This document shows positions 46,744 to 57,125 of a stretch of DNA of 64,000 bases, piece by piece; positions within the stretch are counted from its first letter, which is position 1; the number at the start of each line of letters is the position of its first letter. Both the position numbers and the translations under genes were made by a program. The notes below the pieces were generated by a model. The model ran no database searches, was not told where the DNA came from, and saw only the letters and a list, made by a program, of their open reading frames with translations. This DNA is from Stichopus chloronotus (Eukaryota > Echinodermata > Holothuroidea > Aspidochirotida > Stichopodidae): contig CM037843.1 of assembly GCA_021234535.1 (NCBI GenBank), positions 14,463,677 through 14,527,676 on the forward strand, in the 5' to 3' direction.

Positions 46744-47172
46744 CACCAAACTTCGCGCACTGCCAAACTTCGCGCACCCCTAAAAATAAGCCCGAAAATG
46801 CAATGGACTAAGCAGTGTGACAACGTTTTGACTACCACCATATCTTGAAATGACTTAAAAGTAAGCTGAGACACTGTTTGTTTAATCGCCCTTTAAGTTG
46901 TCTGATTAGCCTAGCCAGTTTTACAAGTAACAGTGTTGAATTTGCACAGGAGAGTTAGGCTGGACATGAAGCACCCTATTCATAGTTGCTGCCTAATGTT
47001 ATTAATTTCCAAATCATTGTGATCACTCAGTGGAACTGTTCATGACCTTTTATGTCGCTAGCTTGTTCACAGGTTATTGCTGTAGGTTTATGCATAGGAT
47101 TTGTTTAAAAGGACACTCTTCATGTAATGATTTTCATGCTAATGTTAGTGAGGTGTGCGAAGTTTGGCAGGT
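46744..47172. mobile_element. ~430-bp inverted-repeat element with CCAAACTTCGCGCAC motif
   Basis: Left end: ACACCAAACTTCGCGCACTG then CCAAACTTCGCGCACCCCTAA. Right end (47148-47170) has one inverted copy, GTGAGGTGTGCGAAGTTTGG. Left end is doubled, right end single. It begins only 32 bp after the previous element. No ORF. Confidence 0.5.
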
Positions 47173-48070
47173 TTATATTGTATCGTTAACTCAAGTAAAT
47201 GTTGGTTAAAATAACAGATTTTGAGGTACATTTCCTACCAGATTAACTCAAAATTATATTAATAAGGAACTTTAGACATTCTTAAACAAGATTAGTAAAC
47301 TCATATTGATTTTGAATTTCCAGCACTTAGTAATTCCAAGGTGTAATGGTAGATCTAGGATACATCCATGCTACTGTATCTGTAGACTGTACAAAGTGCA
47401 TCGCAACCTGCTTCAGACTCAATGAAATTAAGAATTTAGAAAAAAAAAATGTTAAGCAGGTACTGTATAGCCTGACTACGGCTAATCCTGGGTGCGCCAT
47501 TGCAGTAGAGGCATATATTTCAGTGTCACACTGAAACTCTGTCCCAAATGATCTGCCTCACTACAGTACAGTAGTTGCTGAGTCCCTCATTCATTTGCAA
47601 GGCCACCTTGAACAAACTCTAACTTTGCCTCTGAGTGCGCATTGAGTCTCTGGCCCCCTCCCACCCTGTAAGCGACCCTTGTGATGTAAGTGGTTCTGAA
47701 GGTTTTGAGTGAAAAGTGAAAAAGGCTTAAGTTTCAATAATGCTAAGGAGAAAATTTTTCCATCAAAGAAAATACTGACCACCATTTTCAGAAGGTAGGT
47801 GTGTAGCCTTGGAAGGGCCACTGTGTGTGGTTATATCCAGGGGTTATTTTTGTTCAAAAATCTTCTGGTATGCACCACTCTAAGCGATGGTGGTGCTCTG
47901 CTCAGATGGTCTCTCCCATTTCATGCACTAACACACTACACATAATTATTGTCTCTCTTTCGAATGGTTTCACAGGATTGCTTAAAGGCACTGTTTATGG
48001 CACCAGGGGAACAGGAATGAATCTCAACAATGTGACATAACCGTGGTAGCCTAAACTGAGGAAAGGAAAG
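47173..48070 (+). promoter_or_regulatory. Putative 5' flank / leader of the Dispatched gene
   Basis: About 0.9 kb between the second inverted-repeat element and the start codon. An in-frame TAG at 48047 precedes the ATG at 48071. No TATA box or initiator could be placed with confidence. Confidence 0.3.
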
Positions 48071-48162
48071 ATGCAAGACAGTAAAATTTACAGAGGTACC
48101 TACTATCCTGCATCGACTGGTTGCGCATGCTGGAAAGATGTGAGACAAAGGATTCTTTTCAG
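48071..48162 (+). CDS. disp: Dispatched exon 1 (start codon)
   Basis: MQDSKIYRGTYYPASTGCAC then WKDVRQRILFR; donor TTCAG|GTACAT. The split Arg codon is completed by exon 2, giving ILFR-YSYLLTRHSVFF, a normal cytoplasmic lead into TM1. Confidence 0.75.
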
Positions 48163-51100
48163 GTACATATTTATCATCAAATTTGACTCATTTTCCAGAT
48201 AATTTGAAAACACTTGGTTTAAAGTGAACTGACAGAATCATTGGTAAGATCAGGTGACAGTTGTCTGATGTATTTGCCATCATCTACTACTGTATATTAT
48301 TGATTGCTGTAGAGGTACAGTAGCAGAAATCAAGAGATAATATCATTTGATGTATGTATTCTGTGCATGTTATGTAGTCTGTATATATTGATATTGTACA
48401 CGTTGATCATGCACATGTACTTACCTACTGTAGTATTACTGCAGTGTCTTGTTATGTCGTGGTAAAAGGGTTATAGTAAATGTGATCAAGTTCTGGACAT
48501 TTGTGAAGGAATGGTAGGGATTACCTCGGATCATTTGAGCACAAGGAAATCTTATTGTTGTGGTTGTTGTCCGGGATCAAGCGAGTTTAAATCGTACACC
48601 ATCATAAATCACTGATACTGTACAGTACATCTCCAGAAAGTGAAAATAAGACCTTCAGGCTGTGATAAAGTAGCCTGGGTGGCATTTTGTTTTGTACGGT
48701 CAAGCATAGCAATGGTTAAGATTACACAAATGGAAAGACTGATATTACCCTCACTACCAGGGCTAGAGGCACTGTTTGCATTGTTTTCTTGTAGAATTCA
48801 CAAGATATGTTACATAAAACTTTACTTTTCAGTTTTTGAAAGTTCTGCTTTAAAATCTTCTGCATATTATTTCATTTAGCACTCTTACTGGTTCATTTTG
48901 CTGGAGAAATGGTTACCTTTACAGATATACTGTATGTTGATGGTTTTATTGTTATTCCTTCCCCGGTAGATACTCATACCTGCTCACCAGGCATTCTGTC
49001 TTCTTCTGCATTGGAACCTTGCTCGTGGTGTCCTGCTTTATTACAGTGTCTTTCCTCTTGTTTGACCCTCCTGACTTTACTGATCCCATAGCGGTGAGTT
49101 CACCCAGTTTGTAGATGTGGTTGTCTTTTCACACATTTGATATCTTTTATGTGATCCCATATTGCTTAGTCTGCCCACTTTGTCTAGTCGGTGTGATCAT
49201 GCTTGGTCCTTTGAAATAGGGATGAAATACTCTCCATCATCACTCCCCCCACCCCTCAGTAACCTTTTTAATTTTGTTTTTTCTGTTTTTGAGTATGGGG
49301 GAGGAGGGGAATTTAAATATTTTATCCAGCTGTAATGGAATTTTTGTGATTGCATATATCAGAAAAGCTAACAGTCATCCACTTGCCTGAGCTGAGTCAA
49401 AATGCTACCAGACAAACCAACACATTCCCTCTGGATGTCCAACAGACCAGTATATCACTTTCTGAAAAGCGTTTCCCTAGCACTAGTAATATAGGTTGTT
49501 AGCATCGTCCTTCATATACATTAGCAAAAGAATAGTTATCCATTTGGTATGTGCCCTGTCATAAGGGTTACATGGGAAACAGAAAGTTATGATTAGTTCT
49601 CTAGCTCTGTCAAATATAATTGCAAAAACTTTTGGTCTTTTCTGGCTTGTCTTTTCATTTTGTGTTTGAACAACCAAATACGATTTTGGACAATCAAAAT
49701 GTATGTAGGCAGGTTGTCAGGCCTTAGTATGCTATAGGTATGTTCAGTGCAGTTGTAACCTTTTCATTTCAACAATGCATGTGGTATGTATGTATGTATG
49801 TATGTATGTATGTATGTATGTATGTATGTATGTATGTATGTATGTATGTATGTATGTATGTATGTATGTATGTATGTATGTATGTATGCATGCATGCATG
49901 CATGCATGCATGCATGCATGCATGCATGCATGCATGCATGCATGCATGCATGCATGCATGTATGTTTGTATGTATGTTTGTATGTATGTAACAGTGTGGG
50001 TCGAACTGGCTTAATTTAGTACATTCTAACACTATGAATTTGTTTCGTAAAGTCAGATGTACTTCACTCATCAGGTGTTTTCTTATGACTGGAGTCGAGT
50101 GGGCTGTGCAAAGTAGATCAAAGTTGCTGAGGCATGCAATAGCGTCATTTCTTCTTTGTGTGGGTTCTTATGGAGTTTAAAAAGTTTTTTTTAGAATGTC
50201 TGCATGTAGACATCAGCTCGAATTCCTGGGGTTTGTGTATTAAGTAATGTTTTTCTAGTAAGCAATAAATTGCAGCATTGGGATATATTGCTGTATGGTC
50301 TGGCACGCTTCAGGATTTTCCAGCTCAACTTAAAATCGAGATTGTTATCCTTGAGTGATCAGATGTGCTCGCTTAGTTCTGTTTCGCTTCTTTTGTGTGG
50401 GACTATGAAAGCCCTTTGCTTACCGTAACTAGCTTTGAAATGTGTGGCGCATTGTCCGACATAGGTCTCAGTTTTCCTGCTATTTTGTGTTGTAATGGTT
50501 GCTTAGTAAATGACCTTCCTCTTCACATCTGCCGTTCACTGGACATTCATGTTTGTTTCTGCAGTTGCAGCCTTTTGTTTGAGAGTTAATGAATGATTGA
50601 TTGTGGGTGCTTGCATGCATGTGTGCATGTGTCTGTGTATGTGACGGATCAAGATGCGAGGTACGTTATGCGGTAACTCAGTAGCCGAGTGGTGAATGTT
50701 TTTCAAAGTTGGTGTGTATGTTTATGATATTGAGTAGACGTGTCCTGTTGTTTTTGGTGGAGGTGAAAGGTCATTTGGGATCACCAGAGGCAAAAGAGAG
50801 AATTTTTTTAATTACTGTAACTTGGTGTCCATTGTTCAAAAGGTGATATAATTTAGGATAAGGTAGATTGGTAGGACAAGAAAGTTATGTTAGTCTCATT
50901 AATGTGGAAGGGATGTTAGTCTCATTAATGTGGAAGGGTCAAAAAGTTAAAGAGTGATGTTTTGTTGATATCTCCCCTACAAAACATTTTAAGGGGATGC
51001 TGTAATGGGAAAATTTTGTTTTCTATGTGAGGTGTTTATGATGACCTTATTTTACCACACTTTGACTTGATTTGACCTTTGTGACCTTTCTGTGATGCAT

Positions 51101-54100
51101 GGGTAGGTCTTGTTGAGGTAAATCAAAAATCCAATTTTACTACCCTCCAATGATACTCCAAAGACAAGCTATTGACATTGTAGTGAAGATGAAACTATGT
51201 GCAACAGCACAGGTTGTGCTGAATACAGACTCAGTGTACATACTGCATGCACAGGTATGCAAGTTGTTGTGTCATTGCTTGTGAATGGAATTGCTCTTTG
51301 GGAGTGGAGGAGTTTTTGCATCCACATCATCAGGACCTGGCTGATCTCAGTTGATCATTGCCACCCCCTCCCTCCCCCCCAAAAAAACTCTTAAGGTATC
51401 AGCAAACTTTGATGTATGATACAAAGGCTGCTGAGTGACCTTGACTAGTGTCCTTGGGCTATTGTTTGCCATGAACCTTGTGACAAAAACATTTCTTGTA
51501 CTCAGCAACACTTAACGCAGTGATCAAGTGATGCAGACCTTTTTTCGCCACAGTCTGGTTGATATATTTTGGCAAGATAATCATTCTTTGCTCTGAATTC
51601 TTTATCAAAATCATGAAGGACCGATGAAAGAAGTCTTGAGCATTAACTACTGTAGAGCATCATCTGCATCATCAGCATCAATTTTGCAATGTATCCCTTG
51701 CACAGGGTTTTGAGCCAAGAGGCACCGAAATCAGCCAGAGATCAATAGCATGGGGGAACCTAATGAAGACTACAGGTTCAGACTTGCGTCTGTCGACGTT
51801 TCCAGTAAATTGGAAGGAGGAAGACTCAGAAGAACTTTCCAGTTTTGTGGACCTCGGTGAGGGTGAAGAAGACTCGTGGATGCCAGTGAACAACACCTTA
51901 GTTGAAACAGGGGAGAGCGACTTTTCATCCTTTGAGGAAGATGGCACCACAGAATCTTACCAACATGACATTTATCTCTGCGGAAGCCCTGGTGAGTGCT
52001 TAAGCTTTAGAACAGTTCATTGGTCCAATCTATCTGCTCATCTCAGGGGTGTGTATCTGTCCAAAGCAAGTAATGGAAAGATTATGAAGCAAATCTGCAC
52101 GTATTTACTTGTCGATAACAGCAACCAATGTGATAATGTAGATCTGTGTGTGTGTGTGCACTAAGTTCACCATTTTAAATGCAATGTGCAGTAAAGAAAA
52201 ACTTTGCAAAAGTTGTCTTCACTCTCCTAACCACCTTACAGTACCACTGGCTCAGGCTGCTTTGGCTGTTGTGGTTTATCATTACTCATTAGCAATTTGT
52301 CAGAAATTTTCCATTGATACTTCTTCCTGTAACAATATATCACATGTTGTATGTTCTATTTCATCCTTGTCAGATGTCAACTATGCCAGGATGGTCTTCA
52401 AACACGAAAGTGGTGGCAACCTGTTTTCGTTGGACTCCATCATCTCGATGTGCAACCTGGAATCACGGCACTTTACCAGCCACGTGGCATTTCTGCGGTC
52501 CTGCTACACTGGCAACTTGACGTGTTGCTCCAGCTGGAACCTCGGTGTCTATGTGGCACTTCTAACAGGCCAACAGTCCTGTGACAGTTTGACAGAGGAG
52601 AATGTTGCATACGTGCTTGATCTGATCATGAAATGTTCTCACTACTACCGCACTAAGGAACTCAGACCGGACTGCGCCTCCTTTGACTGCCATGCGGTGC
52701 CAGAGGAGTGTGTGGCGCACAATGCGGTGTTCAACATCCTGCACTTTCTGGTTGACGTGGACTTTATGAGTGTGGAAAATCCGAACAACGATCATGTTAG
52801 CTATGCAATGGCAGTGCTGCCGATCTATGCGGGTGATGATGTCAAAAACATCTACGAAGACAACTTCAAGGACAGGAGAGTGTCTGATGGCATTACCACA
52901 GTGTCTGGACTCTACTTTAACATCAAAGAGGACCTGTTTAACGAGTATCTCATTTTGGACATCGTTTATCCAAGCCTCGGGATGCTGGCCATCGTCTTTT
53001 TGATGTGGATCTACATCGGTTCGTTCTTCATCACCTTGATGGCAATCATCAACATCGCCATGTCGTTGACTATTGCATATTTTCTCTATGTCGCTGTATT
53101 GAGGATCCCCTTCTTCCCATTCATGAACCTTACCAGCATAATATTATTGGTGGGCATTGGGGCTGATGACACCTTTGTGTTCTGCGATGTCTGGAAGCAG
53201 GTCGGTCGTGACAGGACAAACGTGGCCCAAGTTATCCTGATGATGCAGACCCTGAACCATGCCGCTCTGTCCATGTTTGTGACCAGTTTCACCACAGCCT
53301 CCGCTTTCTTCACAAACGCAGTCAGCACGATTACCTCCATTAAGTGCTTTGGTATATTCTCAGGGTTAGCTATTCTCTCTAACTTTGTTTTAAGTATCAC
53401 GTGGTTGCCTGCTGTCATTGCTTTCCAAGACACTTACCTTGGTGGCCTTGAGCGTCACTGCGAGTCCACGTACGATGAGAGCAGAAGAGCTCGCTTTCTG
53501 TACTCTTGGAGAAAAACCAGAAAACGTATAACTGACTGGTCAAGGATATTTTTTGAGAAAGTGCTACCATTTATAGTCATTCGATTACGGTACGCTTGGC
53601 TAGTAGTGTGCGGCCTGTTAACAATTGGAGGATTTTGTATGATCTTCATTCATCCCAAGCTTCACCTTCCCACCGTTCCACATTTTCAGCTATTCCAGTC
53701 TTCTCACCCATTTGAACAGTATGACTTTGTCTACAGAAAACTCTTCTGGTTTGAGAAGTCTCAGAGTGGGACAGAGTATTCCCATCTACCAATCATAGTA
53801 GTCTGGGGTGTGGAAGAAAAGGACACTGGAAACAGACTTGACCCAAGTGATAGAGGTTCCTTGGTCCTTGATGAAACATTCGATGTCACCCACCCTCAAT
53901 CTCAAGCTTGGTTGCTGCAATTTTGTCAGAGGCTGAGAAATGAGACATTCCTCAAACCTTCAGAGGGCTGGCAGCTGGAAAATTGTTTCATCGAATCATT
54001 CAAGTACTGGATGGAGTTCAGAGACTGTGATGATGTCAATATGGCACCCTGCTGTAGGAATGCAACTTTCCCTTACAGTGCATCTCTGTTTCAGTATTGC

Positions 54101-55261
54101 CTGGAGATGGCCACTCATGATCTACATCAAGAGTACCCTGCCTATTTTGATAAGAGGAAACCAGGCCCGAGATTTTTGGCAGCAGACAACTCCATCTCCG
54201 CTCTCCTCGTAGAGTTCGACAGCAGGACTCCATTTTCGTACGTCTACGAAGACATGAAGCGTTTCCTAGAAGAAGTGGGTGGCTGGGTGAGCAATGAATT
54301 GAAAAATGCACCATCAGGTTTGTCAGGAGGTTGGTTCACAAGTGACTTGGATTTCTTTGACCTTCAAGACCACTTGGCTAGAGGTACACCGTTAGCACTA
54401 GGATTGTCTGTTATCATTGCAACCTTGGTGTTGTTGCTGACTACAGGGAACATTTTAATTAGCTGCTGTGCCATTGCCTCAATTGCTGGTACTCTCTGTG
54501 TCACCATTGGTACTCTGGTCCTTCTTGGATGGCAGCTAAATATCCTGGAGTCTGTGATATTGTCTGTGGCAGTGGGGCTTGCCATTGACTTCACTGTCCA
54601 TTTTGGCGTCGCTTATTCCTTGGCATCTGCTGGAGATCGTGAAGCCAGAGTCATTTTCTCCCTTTCACGCATGGGCTCTGCAATAGCCATGGCAGCTCTG
54701 ACCTCATTTACTGCAGGTGCGCTCATGATGCCTGCGAATATACTCTCCTACACTCAAATGGGAACGTTCTTGGTGCTCATAACAACGGTCAGTTGGATAT
54801 TCTCTACATTTTTTTTCCATTCCATTTGTCGGATCTGCGGGCCAGAGGGAAACTCCGGTAACCTGTCATCGTTGTGCATTTGCTGCAGGAAGGATCACGT
54901 CTTACTCTTACAGAGGTATGGAAGTGGTGTGGCGCCTGTCAATAGGTTCGAGGTGCACCACGTCTGTCAAGACTACTACCAGTCATCGACCAGTTCCAGT
55001 GAGTCAGCAGTTGAAGCTGCCTCTCAGCCACATGACATCAAGCCAGCTCCAGAAGCGGCAGACTTTGGTACTATGAACACATATGTGTCAAGTTCCAGAG
55101 GTAATAGCAGTACATATTATCATCATCATCGTCACAGTGCAGTGGAATACCGTGATGGTCACTGCATCAGTCATCTGGTTCCTTCATCAGAATCTGACTC
55201 CAAACCTGCCTTGCTCCCAAACAAAGATCCAAGCATCCCAAATGTCTGGTTAAAAAGGTAA
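48071..55261 (+). CDS. disp: Dispatched homologue (RND-type Hedgehog-release transporter), 1129 aa
   Basis: Coding exons: 48071-48162, 48970-49093, 51706-51991, 52374-55261; phases join without break to 3390 nt. The ATG at 48071 is the first after an in-frame TAG. TM1 is about 41-62 (VFFCIGTLLVVSCFITVSFL), followed by DPPDFTDPIA and GFEPRGTEISQRSIAW at 73-88, the diagnostic Dispatched FEPRGT segment. A large Cys-rich first extracellular domain follows. A sterol-sensing domain (about 358-525) holds GIGADDTF with Asp432/Asp433 in TM4. TM7 is about 568-595, a second extracellular domain follows, then TM8-12 (about 837-990) with VGLAIDFTVHFG and Asp906 in TM10. These three intramembrane acidic residues drive Na+-coupled export of cholesterol-modified Hedgehog in the family. 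The cytoplasmic tail is short (~140 aa, His/Ser-rich). The protein is shorter than vertebrate DISP1, mainly at both termini. Confidence 0.93.
48970..49093 (+). CDS. disp: Dispatched exon 2 (TM1)
   Basis: Acceptor TTCCTTCCCCGGTAG, donor GCG|GTGAGT. It codes YSYLLTRHSVFFCIGTLLVV through DPPDFTDPIA, TM1 and the start of the first extracellular loop. Confidence 0.88.
49783..49990 (+). repeat. (ATGT)n(ATGC)n compound microsatellite in Dispatched intron 2
   Basis: About 26 TATG units (49783-49886) run into about 18 perfect CATG/TGCA units (49887-49960), then interrupted TATG/TTTG. The ATGC part is self-complementary, so each strand can fold on itself. All frames on both strands are open (MYVC, MHAC, IHTY), a pure repeat effect. 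Confidence 0.97.
50640..51135 (+). repeat. Relative of the AGGTCA-repeat family in Dispatched intron 2
   Basis: It contains TTTTTGGTGGAGGTGAAAGG, a decayed half-site block, 'ctgtaacttggtgtccatt', then a segment matching 26206-26500 (shared: 'gggtcaaaa', 'cattttgaggggatg', 'tttgacct'). A 25-bp piece (TTAGTCTCATTAATGTGGAA) is tandemly doubled at about 50904-50940. Confidence 0.55.
51706..51991 (+). CDS. disp: Dispatched exon 3 (FEPRGT segment and acidic insert)
   Basis: Acceptor CCCTTGCACAG, donor CCTG|GTGAGT. It starts GFEPRGTEISQRSIAWGNLM and continues into an acidic Ser/Glu-rich stretch (EEDSEELSSFVDLGEGEEDS) ending YLCGSPG. An unspliced frame runs on for some 50 codons into the intron. Confidence 0.9.
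52374..55261 (+). CDS. disp: Dispatched exon 4 (SSD, permease repeats, tail)
   Basis: One 2.9-kb exon. The open frame extends left to 52148, but 52148-52373 is intron (the acceptor TTCATCCTTGTCAG ends at 52373). It carries the Cys-rich ectodomain, sterol-sensing domain, second permease repeat and tail, ending NVWLKR and TAA at 55259-55261. Confidence 0.93.
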
Positions 55262-55282
55262 CAGTGCTTTGCATTTAAAGTC
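55225..55282 (+). repeat. 58-bp direct repeat, copy 1 (last Dispatched codons and stop)
   Basis: It starts AGATCCAAGCATCCCAAATG, covers the final codons and TAA, and runs 22 bp beyond. Copy 2 is at 55424-55481, 199 bp downstream, with one difference (TGG to TGA). Confidence 0.93.
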
Positions 55283-55423
55283 TCATTCACCTGCTTGCAC
55301 AGTGAATACTGGAACATCCTTAGCTTTGCTGCACAAACCATTTTAGCTGTGAGATATTCATTTGTGCCCTTATGTTCGCCATTGGCTCATGATACTCACT
55401 CTTTCAATTGGTATTTTTTTACC

Positions 55424-55481
55424 AGATCCAAGCATCCCAAATGTCTGATTAAAAAGGTAACAGTGCTTTGCATTTAAAGTC
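55424..55481 (+). repeat. 58-bp direct repeat, copy 2, preceded by an acceptor-like tract
   Basis: Near-identical to 55225-55282. Just before it lies GTATTTTTTTACCAG, a good 3' splice site. Copy 1 ends its coding part in AAAAG|GTAACA, a possible donor. Confidence 0.93.
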
Positions 55482-56654
55482 CACTCTTTTTACCAGAACA
55501 CACGAACACTGCTGAACTAAACGTTACGATGTTGAACAATCAGCGCGTGAACATACAGTGTAAAGTGGACATGGGGTGGTTCCTGTCATCGTATGGTAAA
55601 TTGATTGAGCTGCAGAATCTATCTAGAATGAAATTAATGTTCTTGATGGTGGCAGCCTTCACCTTGAAAGCCATTTGTTTTGAGAACTTATCTTTGAAAA
55701 GAAAAAACTTTTTATGTATATCTGCCTTCAAAAATTGATCAGCAGTCAGGTAAACGAGACTTTAAGAGCTTTTTGACATGGCAGAAATTGAGACAAGTAC
55801 ATTGGTCTTTTCATGCCTGGATTTGTATTGCCACAGGTAAAGTACCTGTCGAAAAGCTATTACGACAGTCACTCGGAATATTTGTAAGATAACAAACTCT
55901 ACTGGTTTGCGGTATCACAAAAGGAGTCAACGTTGGAAATGTGATGGGAAGTCTGAGACATTTCTCTGTTTTCTCCTTTCCTTTGTAAACTGTTATTCAG
56001 TTCACAATGTTCTGTAATAGATTTGTGACTAAAGAAAGAGACAAATATTTGAAATTCTTTCATGTAGTAAGCCATCAAGCCATGCCTTTGCTTCCTTAAT
56101 TAATACTACTTTTAGTTCTTTTTGGGACTTTTATAATGCAAGAATTGACCCAGGTCGCTCTGCTTTGTGACAAAAGTGACTCGTGGGGTATTGTTGTAAT
56201 TTCTGTATATCTAGATGCCGGAACAGTATTTTGTCATTCTCTCATTCGCTCTTCTTTTTCTATGCCCTCCTGCACACTAGTCTTTCCATTGTACTTTTAC
56301 CATGCTTCTCAATTTATACTCATTCAGCAACATTATCAATTGTACAAAATACTTTTGAGATCAGTATTTGTTTGAAATGTGCGAACATATTCACAGGATA
56401 GGAAAGAGCATAGCACCATTTGCAATTGAAAGTCTGCAATTGTTTTAATTGACTGCAAGCTTAGAAGAGTTTCATTTGACCAAAGTTATGCCATAAAGTT
56501 AATACATTTGATCTAAACATTGATAAATACCCTTAGATTTAGTCTTGGTTTGTTTAATGTGGTATTACCTTTATTCTTAAGATGGTCCCAAGTGGGGCCA
56601 TTGGAGGGTGTAAGTGGTTTTCATAATAAAATTGAGCTTTGTGATAAACAAAAT

Positions 56655-57125
56655 GAACAACTCTCAACTGGACAGTCAGCTCCTACTTGGACAGTCAACT
56701 CCTATTGGGACAGACAACTCCCACGTGGACAAGGCAACTCCCACCTGGACATTCAACTCCCGCCTGGACAGGCAACTCCCACCCGGACAGTCAGCTCCCA
56801 CCTGTACAGGCAACTCCCATGTGGACAAGGCAACTCCCACCTGGACATTCAACTCCCTCCTGGACAGGCAACTCCCACCCGGACAGTCAGCTCCCACCTG
56901 TACAGGCAACTCCCATGTGGACAGGCAACTCCCACCTGGACAGGTAACTCCCAACTGGACAGGCAACTCCCACTTGGACAGACAGATAACTCTCAACTGG
57001 ACAGGCAGCTTCCACCTGGACAGGTAACTCCCAACTGGACAGGCAACTCCCACCTTGACCGGCAACTCCCACCTTGATAGGCAACTCCCACTTGGACAGG
57101 CAACTCCCACCTGGAAAGGCAACTC
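56655..57125 (+). repeat. 19-bp minisatellite (VNTR) about 1.4 kb after Dispatched
   Basis: About 24 units of CAACTCCCACCTGGACAGG with substitutions. A higher-order 96-bp block of five units occurs twice in a row (about 56708-56803 and 56804-56899), showing block duplication. Because 19 is not a multiple of three and the units lack stops, long open frames appear in several frames on both strands. None looks like a gene. Confidence 0.93.

Noticed and set aside
49744..50071. MYVC/MHAC/IHTY frames
   Set aside because: Microsatellite translations on both strands.
52148..52373. N-terminal extension of the long Dispatched frame
   Set aside because: It is an open intron. The exon 3 donor at 51992 and the acceptor ending at 52373 join in phase and give a continuous Dispatched protein.
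53086..53433. 115-codon antisense frame inside Dispatched exon 4
   Set aside because: Shadow of the coding strand; no family likeness.
56520..57077. 185-codon frame rich in Gln/Pro/Thr
   Set aside because: Produced by the 19-bp minisatellite, which is open in several frames on both strands.
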